From NCBI GenBank assembly GCA_009026175.1, contig WBTZ01000038.1, positions 1 through 37,891 on the forward strand: a stretch of 37,891 nucleotides of DNA. The letters run 5' to 3'. Position numbers and translations under genes: made by a program. Source of the DNA: Zoogloea sp. (GTDB lineage: Bacteria > Pseudomonadota > Gammaproteobacteria > Burkholderiales > Rhodocyclaceae). Positions 23,901 through 32,170 of this stretch are shown one piece after another; the first letter of the stretch is position 1; each line of letters starts with the position of its first letter. The notes below the pieces were generated by a model that saw only the letters and a list, made by a program, of their open reading frames with translations, had not been told where the DNA came from and did no database searches.

Positions 23901-24823
23901 GATTCGGGCCTGGTCTTGAGGGCCAGCCAGATGTCCTTCATGAAGAATGAGGAGGCATCGATCCGGCTCAGCAGCTTGCGCTCCAGCAGCAGCGCGTTGA
24001 GCCTGGGCAGGTTGTAATAGGGGATCACGGGGGCCAGGTGATGCTCCGCGTGAAAGTTCATGCCGGCGTACAGGAATTCAAGCAAGGCGGGCAGGGGCAG
24101 GGTGCGGGAATGCTTCAGCGGGCCTTCCTGCCGTGCGCCCGCCAGCCCGACGTGCTGGGATTGTGCCAGAAGCCGGTTCAGGAACTGGCCTGTGAACGGC
24201 AGCAGGAGCCACATCAGGTTGATGTGCCAGGCATGGAATGCCCACCACAGCGCGAGCTGCACCGAGAGGTTGAAGGCCAGCATCAGGATGGCCTCGCGCT
24301 GGCAGGCGCCGTCGATGCGGGCGAATCCACCGTCTTTCGGCGTCAGGCCGGCCGCGTTGATGAGTGCGTAGTACAGGCGGCGCACCAGCACCGGCAGGTC
24401 GACCGTGAGGTACAGCAGCAGGGCGAGCGGGCGCCAGTCCTGGGTGCTGAGCGCCTCCCCGTCATCCGCCGCGAAGGTGTGGTGGTGATGGTAGTTGTGG
24501 GATTTGCGGAAGAAGCCCGGATTGTTCCAGGTCAGGTAGGACGCCATCCGGTAGAGCAGCTTGTTCAGCTGCAGGTTCGAGAAGACCCGGGAATGGTAAA
24601 GCTCGTGACCAATGCCCGCGTATCCCCAGAAGCCGTGCCAGATCGCGCACGCATAGAAGCACAGGAAGGCCGCCACAGGCCAGCCATCGAGAAGCATGAC
24701 GGCGGAGGAGAACAGCGCAGCCTCGCCAAGCACACGGAACAGCAGGTGTCTTGTTGCGATGGCGTCGCTGGGACGGGAGAGCTCGGCCAGCGCGCCCTTG
24801 TCGATGATGCTCAGGATATGCAT
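23897..24823 (-). CDS. Fatty-acid-desaturase-like membrane di-iron enzyme
   Basis: The 308-residue product has the three histidine boxes of membrane desaturases/hydroxylases: GHELYH (His73-His77), HNYHHHH (109-115) and HAEHH (258-262), which bind the di-iron centre. Hydrophobic segments around 30-65, 130-165 and 195-230 fit a multi-pass inner-membrane protein. Relatives desaturate or hydroxylate acyl chains. Such an enzyme is unexpected in a sugar operon, but an acyl/AMP ligase and an ACP gene lie in the same operon, so it may tailor an acyl group destined for the glycan (inference). It lies 24 bases after the preceding gene and overlaps the next by 4 bases. Confidence 0.88.
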   Translation of the reverse strand: MHILSIIDKGALAELSRPSDAIATRHLLFRVLGEAALFSSAVMLLDGWPVAAFLCFYACAIWHGFWGYAGIGHELYHSRVFSNLQLNKLLYRMASYLTWNNPGFFRKSHNYHHHHTFAADDGEALSTQDWRPLALLLYLTVDLPVLVRRLYYALINAAGLTPKDGGFARIDGACQREAILMLAFNLSVQLALWWAFHAWHINLMWLLLPFTGQFLNRLLAQSQHVGLAGARQEGPLKHSRTLPLPALLEFLYAGMNFHAEHHLAPVIPYYNLPRLNALLLERKLLSRIDASSFFMKDIWLALKTRPES

Positions 24824-24847
24824 TTCATGCCCCGAAGGTTGCGGGAG

Positions 24848-25564
24848 TCACTGACTGACAAGCTGGAAGGCGCACAGGCTCCCATGGACGTGGAAGATCC
24901 TGTTGGTCGAGGCGCGATCGGCCAGGTAGCGCGTGACATCCGAATGAATGCCGGACGAAAAGTCGTGCCAGACGATGACCCCCCGCTTCATGATCGAGGC
25001 CACCTTCTCGGTATCGCTCCTGACGATATCGTAGTGGTGGCCGCCGTCGATGAAGGCGAATTCGATCGGGCCGAAGGTGGCGGCGAAGTCCAGCTGGGTG
25101 GAGTCGGCCTTGATCAGGCTGATCCGGCTTCTCTCTGCGGGGGGCAGGTTGTTGAGGTAGATCTCGCCTGACCGATTCTGCAGGTCGCGCAGATAGTCAT
25201 CGTTGTAGTCGCCGTCGCTCAGGACCTTCCCGGCTTCGGGCGTGTCGATCAGGGTCTGGGTGGTGGGGGGCAGGTCCACCGAATAGATGGTCCTGGCCGC
25301 GGAGTTCTTGGCCAGGAGCCGGGTGGTGAAGCCCTGGAAGGTGCCGATCTCCAGGATGCCCTCCGGGCGGAGCAGTTCATCCAGGCACAGCAGGACGATC
25401 TGGTCCACCAGGGTGATGCTGCCGATGGTCACCGAAGGGAAGGCGGTGGAGATGTCCCGGCAGAGGTCCTGCGGAGCCCGCAGGTTCAGCAGATCCTTCA
25501 GCTTGATCGTATGAATCCCCTGCTCGGGGTAGGCATTCACGAATTCGGGAAAGTTCGGGGTCAC
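24848..25564 (-). CDS. Class I SAM-dependent methyltransferase
   Basis: The 238-residue product has motif I ILEIGTFQGFTTRLLA near 70-85, the acidic IYSVDLPP and the Methyltransf_24-type FAFIDGGHHYDIVRSD and VIVWHDF. It is related in layout to the C-terminal half of the protein at 22788-23900. The frame runs upstream to 26653, but that portion is antisense-phase shadow of the FkbM gene; GTG 25564 with AAGGTG six bases upstream is the better start and gives a normal size. It lies 50 bases downstream of the FkbM gene in the long operon. Substrate unknown, probably an NDP-sugar or acyl-sugar. Confidence 0.85.
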   Translation of the reverse strand: MTPNFPEFVNAYPEQGIHTIKLKDLLNLRAPQDLCRDISTAFPSVTIGSITLVDQIVLLCLDELLRPEGILEIGTFQGFTTRLLAKNSAARTIYSVDLPPTTQTLIDTPEAGKVLSDGDYNDDYLRDLQNRSGEIYLNNLPPAERSRISLIKADSTQLDFAATFGPIEFAFIDGGHHYDIVRSDTEKVASIMKRGVIVWHDFSSGIHSDVTRYLADRASTNRIFHVHGSLCAFQLVSQ

Positions 25565-25614
25565 GGGAAGCACCTTGTGTTCGAAATGGGGCAACGGAGA
25601 GGTCGGCGGAGCGC

Positions 25615-26760
25615 TCAAGGCTGCCCTGCCGTGGCGCCTCGCGGAACGAAATACATGACGGTCTCGGACCAGCCTTCCGTGTAGTGGCGCAGAAGGACGT
25701 CGTAACCGGCGTTGATCGAGAGGATGTAGGCCGGGATTCTCCAGAAATCGGAGGTCGTGTGATAGACGGCAATGGCCAGGATCGCGTCGTCGTTCCGGAT
25801 GTGCTTCTCGGCCCCGTGCAGTGCCTTCAGCTCCCAGCCCTCGAGGTCCATCTTGATGAGTGACGTGCGCGACGTGATCTCCGCATCGAGGGTGCTCACC
25901 TGGATGGTCTCGGTGCCCGAGCCGGACACTGCGCTTGCCGACCCCTGGTCCGCATCGAAGGACAGTTCCCCAGGGCTGTCGGAGAGGCCGAGGGGGACGA
26001 ACTCGATCGTGTCCCGCCAGGCCTGCAGGCGCGAGCGGGCCCGCGTCATGTTGGCCCGGGAGGGCTCGAACAGGTAGACCTTCGAATACCCGGGATAGCG
26101 GCGGATGAACTCCTCCGTGGTGTCTCCATCGTAGCCGCCGCAGTCGACGAAGACGCTGTCGCGCAGGGGGCCCAGGAAGGGCTCGAAGTACTGGTCCCGC
26201 AGGCGTACCGAGAACCCGGCCATGTGCGACATGTCGCCGGTCAGCCGGTAGGCCATGACCCGGTTGAATACCGAACGGGATTCCGGGTCCGCCAGCCGGG
26301 AGAAGACGTCGAGGTATTTGTCCGGATGGCGCTCGAATTCGGCACGGGCATCGCGGACAAAGTCGGGCAGGGGGAGGAGCGAGGGCTCCGCACGGCAGAT
26401 GTCGATATAGGACAGGTGCGTGAGGTCGCGACGGGTCTCGATGCGTTTGCGGGCGCTGTTCGGGCTGATCGACATCGCGCAGTTGATGACGCTCGCTCCG
26501 CTCGGGATCGCGTCGCTCCTGATGATCGGACAGTCGTTCCAGTGGGTGGCCCTTTCCTCGAAATCGTCCACCACGCCGTCGACCGCCAGCTTGTCCATCA
26601 GCGCCCTGGCGTGGGGGTTTCTGCCCATCACGAAGGTCGGGGCGGCGTGGCATGTGACCGCGTCCACCGCCTGGCGGATGGACAGGGGGGGCGCCAGCTG
26701 TGCATCCCGGATCAGGGCCTCGTAGTCCAGCATCATCGGGAGGGCGCCGTCAGCCGGCAT
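25615..26760 (-). CDS. FkbM methyltransferase with extra N-terminal domain
   Basis: The 381-residue product ends in an FkbM methyltransferase: motif I VFVDCGGYDGDTTEEF (203-218), VYLFEPSRANM, and LIKMDLEGWELKALHG. The first 190 residues form an additional domain that includes TFVMGRNPHARALMDKLAVDGVVDDF and PSGASVINCAMSISP, resembling the small Rossmann-like sugar-binding fold found in NeuD/PglD N-termini and in C-methyltransferase tails. The likely role is O-methylation of a sugar. GGAAA lies about 6 bases before ATG 26760, which lies inside the end of the ACP gene (11-base overlap), implying coupling. Confidence 0.85.
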   Translation of the reverse strand: MPADGALPMMLDYEALIRDAQLAPPLSIRQAVDAVTCHAAPTFVMGRNPHARALMDKLAVDGVVDDFEERATHWNDCPIIRSDAIPSGASVINCAMSISPNSARKRIETRRDLTHLSYIDICRAEPSLLPLPDFVRDARAEFERHPDKYLDVFSRLADPESRSVFNRVMAYRLTGDMSHMAGFSVRLRDQYFEPFLGPLRDSVFVDCGGYDGDTTEEFIRRYPGYSKVYLFEPSRANMTRARSRLQAWRDTIEFVPLGLSDSPGELSFDADQGSASAVSGSGTETIQVSTLDAEITSRTSLIKMDLEGWELKALHGAEKHIRNDDAILAIAVYHTTSDFWRIPAYILSINAGYDVLLRHYTEGWSETVMYFVPRGATAGQP

Positions 26761-26998
26761 GAGCTTTCCGCTCGATCAGGCTGACCATGCCGGCCACCGT
26801 GCGCAGGGCAGGGTCCGACATGTCCTGGGCGGTGATTTCGATGCTGAACTGATCCTCGATGCGCATGAAGAACTTGATGAGGCCGAGGGAGTCGATGTGA
26901 CCCGAGTCGAAATAGTTGTAGGTGTCGATGTCACCCTCGGGCAGGGGGCCCTTTTCCCGCAGGAGTTGGAGGATGAAGTCGCGTGCGGCGTGGGTCAT
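26750..26998 (-). CDS. Acyl carrier protein
   Basis: The 82-residue acidic, helical product has the carrier-protein motif DSLG with Ser37 as the 4'-phosphopantetheine site (FDSGHIDSLGLIKF). It is a specialised ACP, not the housekeeping AcpP, judged by sequence and by position among sugar genes. It would carry the acyl group activated by the AMP ligase two genes upstream. GGAGAA lies 7 bases before the ATG, and the ATG overlaps the Gfo/Idh stop (ATGA). The frame extends upstream only as a shadow of the oxidoreductase gene. Confidence 0.93.
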   Translation of the reverse strand: MTHAARDFILQLLREKGPLPEGDIDTYNYFDSGHIDSLGLIKFFMRIEDQFSIEITAQDMSDPALRTVAGMVSLIERKAHAG

Positions 26999-28182
26999 GG
27001 TGAAGTTCTCCGGAGGGTTTCCTGGCTCAGGCCAGGGCGGCGGACCTCGGCCCAGGCCTGCTGGCGCGCGGCGGTGTCGATGGCTTCCAGGAGGTTGAGC
27101 CCCTCCTCGGCGTGGAGGGCGCCGAATACGAAGGGAGAGGGGGCGATGGCCTGGGCCTGGTCCGCGCGGAGCCGGGCTGCGATGTCGCAATAGAGGTTGG
27201 CAAATGCCTCGATGAAGCCCGTCGGATGCCCGGGCTTGAAGCGGTTGTAGCGGGGCTGGGAGGCCACGCGCAGGTTGCCGGCCCCCAGGTCCAGCTGCAT
27301 CCGGCGGCCGTCCGCGAAGCCCAGCTGCAATTGTTCGGGGGTGGTCTGCAGCCACTCGGCGCTGCCTTCGCTGCCGAACAGGCGCACCCGGAGTCCATTG
27401 CGGTAGCCCAGCGCGGATTTGCTGTACCAGATGCTGGCGCTGAAGCCGCTCTCGTAGCGGGCGAGGCAGTTGACGTTGTCTATCACCGCCGGGAAGTTGC
27501 CGTAGGAGGATTGCTGGGCGGTGACGGCGAGGGGTTTCAGCCCGCCGGTCAGGAAGTCCACCAGGTGATGCACATGGGAGCCCAGGTCCAGCGAGATGGT
27601 CGGGACCGTGTAGTCGCTGAGGCGCCAGGGTTGGGGCTGGGGCTTCTCGCCAGAGGCGGTGTGGCGGGCAAAGCCCTCCTGGGGCATTTCCACCTCGACG
27701 TGGTGGAGGGTCCCCAGCTCGCCGCGCTGGACCATCTCGCGCAATTCACGAACCATCGGGTAGCCGGAATAGTTGAAGGTGACCGCCAGAAAGCCGTCAT
27801 GCCGGCTGACTGCCTCGCCGATGCGCCGGCAGTCGGCGCTGGAGGTGGCCAGGGATTTCTCGCAGATCACCGCAAAGCCGGCCTCGATGGCGGCGATCAC
27901 GATGTCGGTGTGGTCGGGGGTGGGCGTCAGCACCGAGATGGCGTCCAGGCGCCCCCGTTCGCCGTTCAGCATGGCCCGCCAGTCGGGGTAGACACGATTC
28001 TCATCCACCTGGTAGGCCCGGCCCGAGGCGCGATTGACCTCCTCCCGGCGGCTGAAGACGCCGGCTTCCAGCTGGAACAGGCTGTCGAGGTGGCTGGACG
28101 AGAAATGGGTGTAGCCGACGGCTGACGTGGATCCGCCGCCGATGAAGCCGAGCCTGAGGGGCGGCATGGTGGTGGAGGTCAT
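26995..28182 (-). CDS. Gfo/Idh/MocA family NAD(P)-dependent oxidoreductase
   Basis: The 395-residue product has an N-terminal Rossmann domain (LRLGFIGGGSTSAVGYTHF), the family's lysine motif as CEKSLATS, and the C-terminal alpha/beta domain with YTVPTISLDLGSHVHHLVDFL, matching the GxxxDxxxH substrate/catalytic pattern. The family oxidises or reduces sugar hydroxyl/keto groups, for instance at C3 of UDP-sugars before transamination. A 3-keto-forming role for the aminotransferase is plausible. ATG 28182 overlaps the ligase stop by ATGA. The open frame continuing to 29385 is a shadow of the ligase gene. Confidence 0.92.
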   Translation of the reverse strand: MTSTTMPPLRLGFIGGGSTSAVGYTHFSSSHLDSLFQLEAGVFSRREEVNRASGRAYQVDENRVYPDWRAMLNGERGRLDAISVLTPTPDHTDIVIAAIEAGFAVICEKSLATSSADCRRIGEAVSRHDGFLAVTFNYSGYPMVRELREMVQRGELGTLHHVEVEMPQEGFARHTASGEKPQPQPWRLSDYTVPTISLDLGSHVHHLVDFLTGGLKPLAVTAQQSSYGNFPAVIDNVNCLARYESGFSASIWYSKSALGYRNGLRVRLFGSEGSAEWLQTTPEQLQLGFADGRRMQLDLGAGNLRVASQPRYNRFKPGHPTGFIEAFANLYCDIAARLRADQAQAIAPSPFVFGALHAEEGLNLLEAIDTAARQQAWAEVRRPGLSQETLRRTSP

Positions 28183-29702
28183 GAGTCGTGTCCCGGTCGG
28201 GAGAGTTGGTGGCGGAGGGCCGGTTTGTCGATCTTCCCCATCTCGTTGCGGGGCAGCCGGTCCATCAGGAAGATGTGGCGGGGCATCTGGGCGTCGTTCA
28301 ACTGCGAGGCGCAATGGCGGAGCAGGTTGCGCTGGTTGATCGGCTGCCCTGCATCGGCAGGTGCGATGACGAGGCCGACGGTCTCCCCGAGCTGCGGGTC
28401 GTCCACCGCAATCGCGGCGGCCTCGGCCACGCCGGGGAAGGCTTCGGCAACTTCTTCGATGTCGCGCGGATAGACGTTGATGCCACCCACGATCACGATG
28501 TCCTTGATGCGCCCGAGAAAGTACAGGAAGCCGTCCGCATCCAGGGCGCCCAGGTCGCCGGTCCGGAAGTAGCCCTGCCACAGGGCGGCCGCGGTCGCCT
28601 CGGGCTGGCCGAAGTAGCCGTCGAAGGCGAGGGGCGTGCGGCAGATGATCTCGCCCGGCTGGCCGGGGGGCTGCAGCTGGCCGTCCTGGCCGAGGATGGC
28701 CACCTCCACGTCCTGGATCGGCGTGCCCACCGACTGCATCTTGTCGGGGTGAGCCCGCACCGAGAGATCGGTGGTCGAGGCCACTTCCGAGGCGCCGTAG
28801 ATCTCGTGGAATGCGCAGGCGGTCCGGGCGAACAGGGCGGCCTTGGTCTCCGGGGCCAGGGTGGCCGAAGAGGACACCAGGCAGCGCAGGCGTGAGGGGG
28901 CCGGCCGTGTGTCGAGCAAGGGGATGATCTGCTTGAGCTGGGACGATACCGCCATGGTGAAGCTCACGCCATGGCGTTCGGCTGTGTCCAGCCAGGCGGT
29001 TGGCGTGTAGCGGTCGAGGATGACGCTGGTGCCGCCGGTCAGCAGCGGGATCAGGGTCAGGCGCTGGGCCAGGGAATGGTGCATCGGGGTGGCGGCCAGC
29101 ACCACGTCGTCCTCGCCAAGGCCGTACAAGGCTATCGCCGAGCGGGCCCGGGCCAGCTTGGTCTCCTGGGACAGCTGGATCGGCTTGGGGGCGCCGGTGG
29201 AGCCCGAGGTCAGGAGGATCAGGTAGGGCGCCCGCGGGGGCAGGTCTGGCAGGGCCAGGTCCGGCAGGTCGCGCGCACACAGGTCTCCGAGGGACTGCCA
29301 GCCAGGCACGGGGCCGCCGACGGCCAGGCGGAGCCCGGGGAGCTCCTGCACGGCGGCCTGGGCTTCCGGCGTGGCATGCCAGCACACCGCATGCCTGACC
29401 CGGGCCGTGTGGAAGGCCTTGCGGATGGCGCCCGCGGTGCTGGACAGGGGCATCGGGACAAGCACGGCACCGACGCCCGCGGCGGCGAGCAGGAGGTGCA
29501 CGAATTCCAGGCAGTTGGGCAGCAATACCCCCACGTGGTCGCCCGGCTGCACCCCCGCGGCGAGCAGCCCGCGGGCCAGGGCATCCACCTCGCAGGCCAG
29601 CGCGGCATAGGACCGGGTGACATCACCGATGATCACTGCAGTCTTGCCGGGGCTCCGCCCGGCGGCCTGCCGGAACCGGGCGTGGATCGGAGAGGCGCTC
29701 AT
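28179..29702 (-). CDS. AMP-dependent acyl ligase (acyl-CoA/ACP synthetase family)
   Basis: The 507-residue product has all ANL-family motifs in order: the phosphate loop LTSGSTGAPK, YGASE, YFRTGDLG, GRIKDIVIVGGINVYPRDIEE (only the first part quoted: GRIKDIVIVGGINVYP), and the C-terminal catalytic lysine in NEMGKIDKPAL. It should activate a carboxylic acid as an acyl-AMP and transfer it to CoA or to a carrier thiol. The ACP two genes downstream is the obvious acceptor. ATG 29702 overlaps the stop of the NeuD-like gene (ATGA). The acid cannot be identified from the sequence. Confidence 0.93.
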   Translation of the reverse strand: MSASPIHARFRQAAGRSPGKTAVIIGDVTRSYAALACEVDALARGLLAAGVQPGDHVGVLLPNCLEFVHLLLAAAGVGAVLVPMPLSSTAGAIRKAFHTARVRHAVCWHATPEAQAAVQELPGLRLAVGGPVPGWQSLGDLCARDLPDLALPDLPPRAPYLILLTSGSTGAPKPIQLSQETKLARARSAIALYGLGEDDVVLAATPMHHSLAQRLTLIPLLTGGTSVILDRYTPTAWLDTAERHGVSFTMAVSSQLKQIIPLLDTRPAPSRLRCLVSSSATLAPETKAALFARTACAFHEIYGASEVASTTDLSVRAHPDKMQSVGTPIQDVEVAILGQDGQLQPPGQPGEIICRTPLAFDGYFGQPEATAAALWQGYFRTGDLGALDADGFLYFLGRIKDIVIVGGINVYPRDIEEVAEAFPGVAEAAAIAVDDPQLGETVGLVIAPADAGQPINQRNLLRHCASQLNDAQMPRHIFLMDRLPRNEMGKIDKPALRHQLSRPGHDS

Positions 29703-30397
29703 GTCCGTGATCGTTCGATGAATTTCAGGAAGCGGTCGCTGGGGAGGGGAAAGCGCTCTCCACTGGCGGATACATAGACCTCTTCCGGGGTTGTGTTGCG
29801 GGTGATCAGCGTGCTGGCCCCGATGTAGCAGGCCTCCGCGACCCGCAGGTTGTCGCCGATGGCGGCGTTGATGCCGATGAAGGTGTTGGCCCCGATCGTC
29901 GTTTCGCCAGCAATTGCGACGCCCGCGTTGATCCAGCAATTGTCGCCAATGCGGCAGCCATGGCCGATGTTGGTGTTGCTGCAGATGAAGGTGGAGTTGC
30001 CGATCGAGGTACCCGGGTGTACCGAGACATGGTCGAGCAGCACGGTGTTCTCGCCCAGCTTCAGGTTGTCATGAATCACCACCGAGGGATGGATGTAGTT
30101 GATGAAGCGGTATCCCTTGCCCTTCGCTTCCGCATAGCGGGCGGCGCGGACGCGGTTCATGTCCACGAAACCGACCGCGATGATCATGGGGTAGCGGCCC
30201 GGCGGGTAGAGGGATTCGATCTCTTCAAAGGGAACGATCGGCACCCCCTCGTAGGCCGGGTTGGTGATCAGCGCGCGGTCCACCGTGAAGGCGGCCACCT
30301 GGTGGGTGGGCCGCATGAAGTGGAAGAGCATGCGGGCAATCTGCCCATTGCCGTAGAGCAGCACTTCGGGGAGAGGGGCGTCCGGTCGGAAACTCAT
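29699..30397 (-). CDS. NeuD/PglD-type left-handed beta-helix acyltransferase
   Basis: The 232-residue product has the two-domain NeuD/PglD build: an N-terminal Rossmann-like sugar-binding domain (VLLYGNGQIARMLFHFM, MIIAVGF) and a C-terminal left-handed beta-helix of hexapeptide repeats (NTVLLDHVSVHPGTSIGNST, NTNIGHGCRIGDN, IGANTFIGINA). The catalytic histidine is likely in LLDHVSVH. Such enzymes acylate the amino group of NDP-amino-sugars using acyl-CoA. Placement between the aminotransferase and the acyl ligase suggests N-acylation of the aminotransferase product, perhaps with a non-acetyl group (inference). Both ends overlap neighbours by ATGA. Confidence 0.92.
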   Translation of the reverse strand: MSFRPDAPLPEVLLYGNGQIARMLFHFMRPTHQVAAFTVDRALITNPAYEGVPIVPFEEIESLYPPGRYPMIIAVGFVDMNRVRAARYAEAKGKGYRFINYIHPSVVIHDNLKLGENTVLLDHVSVHPGTSIGNSTFICSNTNIGHGCRIGDNCWINAGVAIAGETTIGANTFIGINAAIGDNLRVAEACYIGASTLITRNTTPEEVYVSASGERFPLPSDRFLKFIERSRT

Positions 30398-31512
30398 CGT
30401 GCGGTGTGGAGGATGTCCAGGATGGAAGCCAGGTCGTTGTCGGTCAGTGCCGGGTGGATGGGCAGGCAGATCACCTGGTCGGCGATCCGGTGGGCATTGC
30501 CCAGGCGCTCCGGATTCGCGCTGGGGAGCCCCCGGTACATGGGGAAGGAGCTGATCAGCGGATAGAAATAGCGACGCGCATGAATGTCATTGGCCTTCAG
30601 GCGCTCGAACAGGGTGTCCCGGCTGATGGGGTGGTCCGCGGACACCAGCACCGGGCAGTAGGCGTGGTTCCAGCCTGTTTCGGCGGGCGGTTGCAGCAGC
30701 GTGAGGGTCGGGATGCCCGCAAGGGCTTCCGCGTAATGCTGGTAGATGGCGGCGCGGGCCTCGAGGGCGGCGTCGATGTGCTTGAGCTGGAGCAGGCCCA
30801 TGGCGGCCTCCACCTCGTTCATCTTGCCGTTGATGCCGGGGGCGACCACCGTCACCTCGTCGGCGAAGCCGAAGTTCTTGAGGTAGTCGATGCGCTGCTT
30901 GATCTTGGCATTGGGGCAGATGATGGCGCCGCCCTCGAAGGTGTTGAAGACCTTGGTGGCGTGGAAGCTGAGGATCGACAGATCGCCGTAGCGCAGGATG
31001 CTCTCGCTGTGACGGCGCACGCCAAAGGCGTGGGCGGCGTCGTAGATGAACTTGAGTCCGTAGGTGTCGGCGATCTGCTCGATGCGCTCCATGTCGCAGG
31101 GGAAACCGTAGCAATGCACCGGCAGGATGGCGGTGGTGGCGGGCGTGATGGCTTCCTCGATGCGCCGGGGGTCGAGGTTGCAGGTGGCCGGGTCGATGTC
31201 CACGAAGACGGGCTTGATGCCGTTCCACAGCAGCGAGTGGGTCGTCGCCGCAAAGGTGTAGGGCGTGGTGATGACCTCGCCGCTGATGCGCAGGGCCTGC
31301 AGGGCGGTGACCAGGGCCAGGGTGCCGTTGGCGAAGAGGCTCAGGTGTTCGACGCCGAGGTAGGCGGCCAGCTCGGCTTCCAGCTGCTGGTGGAAGGGGC
31401 CGCTGTTGGTCAGGCGCTTCTTGTCCCAGATCGCCTGCAGATAGGGCATGAACTCTTCCAGGGGCGGCAGATGCGGCTCGGTGACGTAGATCGGCGAGGT
31501 GGGTTTGCTCAC
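30394..31512 (-). CDS. DegT/DnrJ/EryC1/StrS sugar aminotransferase
   Basis: The 372-residue product is a PLP sugar aminotransferase of the VioA/FdtB kind. PLP-binding features are NGTLAL (phosphate), YDAAHAFG with Asp158, and the Schiff-base lysine Lys187 in SFHATKVFNTFEGG. It transfers an amino group, usually from glutamate, to a 3- or 4-keto NDP-deoxysugar. The start is GTG 31512. A GC-rich segment before it (31521-31528) can pair with 31593-31600 and would hide the G-rich ribosome-site region. It is followed by the NeuD-like acyltransferase with ATGA overlap, the usual transaminase-acyltransferase pair. Confidence 0.94.
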   Translation of the reverse strand: MSKPTSPIYVTEPHLPPLEEFMPYLQAIWDKKRLTNSGPFHQQLEAELAAYLGVEHLSLFANGTLALVTALQALRISGEVITTPYTFAATTHSLLWNGIKPVFVDIDPATCNLDPRRIEEAITPATTAILPVHCYGFPCDMERIEQIADTYGLKFIYDAAHAFGVRRHSESILRYGDLSILSFHATKVFNTFEGGAIICPNAKIKQRIDYLKNFGFADEVTVVAPGINGKMNEVEAAMGLLQLKHIDAALEARAAIYQHYAEALAGIPTLTLLQPPAETGWNHAYCPVLVSADHPISRDTLFERLKANDIHARRYFYPLISSFPMYRGLPSANPERLGNAHRIADQVICLPIHPALTDNDLASILDILHTAR

Positions 31513-31615
31513 GATGGGTAGGCCCCCGGGAAACGGAAGAGCGGAATGATGGGCGCCGTCGCGTGCTGGGCGGCAGGGCGGGGAAGGGCGTGCGGGGGCC
31601 CGCGGCGGTCGAGGC

Positions 31616-32170
31616 TCATTGGTCGGCCTCGCCTGCGGTGGAGTGGCGGCAGCGATCGATGTCCGGGATGTAGATGCGCTGCTGGGCGATCAGGTTGTCG
31701 GGCGCCCGGTCGTGCCAGGCCCAGTCGCCGTTGCGCGGAGCCTCCGCCGAGAAGCGCCGGCCCTCGTCCAGCGGCGAGCTCAGGCGGCAGGCATACAGCA
31801 GCGAGATGAAATGGCCGCGGATGTCCCGGTTGGGGTTGGTGATCTCGTGCACGCCGATGGGGGTGTTGCCGGCGCTGACGCTTGCTCCCAGCTCGCCCGC
31901 GGCCACGGCGGCAATGCGGCTGGCGGCGCTTTCCTTGAAGCGGATGATGCCGCCCGGGATGTGCCAGCCGGGGCCGTAGAAGCGGTCGTGGCGCCAGGTC
32001 AGCAGGGTGCGGCCATCATCGTCCTGGATCAGCAGGTCCACGTTGATCATCGGGGTCAGGCTGCTGGCCAGCAGGAAGACCTCCTCGGGCAGGCCGCGGG
32101 TGGCGGAGCCGACCGCGTCGCGGATCGTGGCGACGGCCGCCTGCAGGGCCTCGGGGGAGACGCCGTTCAT
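31616..32170 (-). CDS. Nudix hydrolase, GDP-mannose mannosyl hydrolase-like
   Basis: The 184-residue product has the Nudix fold (INVDLLIQDDDGRTLLTWR, YGPGWHIPGG) but a degenerate Nudix box: after GGIIRFKE the usual REUxEExG reads AVAAGELG, keeping only one Glu and the Gly. The same reduction is known in GDP-mannose mannosyl hydrolase (Gmm), which cleaves the glycosyl carbon of GDP-sugars, so an NDP-sugar hydrolase or housecleaning role is likely. ATG 32170 overlaps the C-methyltransferase stop (ATGA). A 103-base gap without a gene follows before the aminotransferase. Confidence 0.85.
   Translation of the reverse strand: MNGVSPEALQAAVATIRDAVGSATRGLPEEVFLLASSLTPMINVDLLIQDDDGRTLLTWRHDRFYGPGWHIPGGIIRFKESAASRIAAVAAGELGASVSAGNTPIGVHEITNPNRDIRGHFISLLYACRLSSPLDEGRRFSAEAPRNGDWAWHDRAPDNLIAQQRIYIPDIDRCRHSTAGEADQ

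Noticed and set aside
24848-26653. 601-codon version of the methyltransferase gene
   Set aside because: The N-terminal 360 codons are an Arg/Pro-rich shadow of the FkbM gene; the methyltransferase starts at GTG 25564 with a ribosome site.
26995-29385. 796-codon version of the Gfo/Idh gene suggesting a fusion
   Set aside because: The upstream 400 codons are an out-of-frame shadow of the acyl ligase; the Rossmann start at ATG 28182 fits the family exactly.
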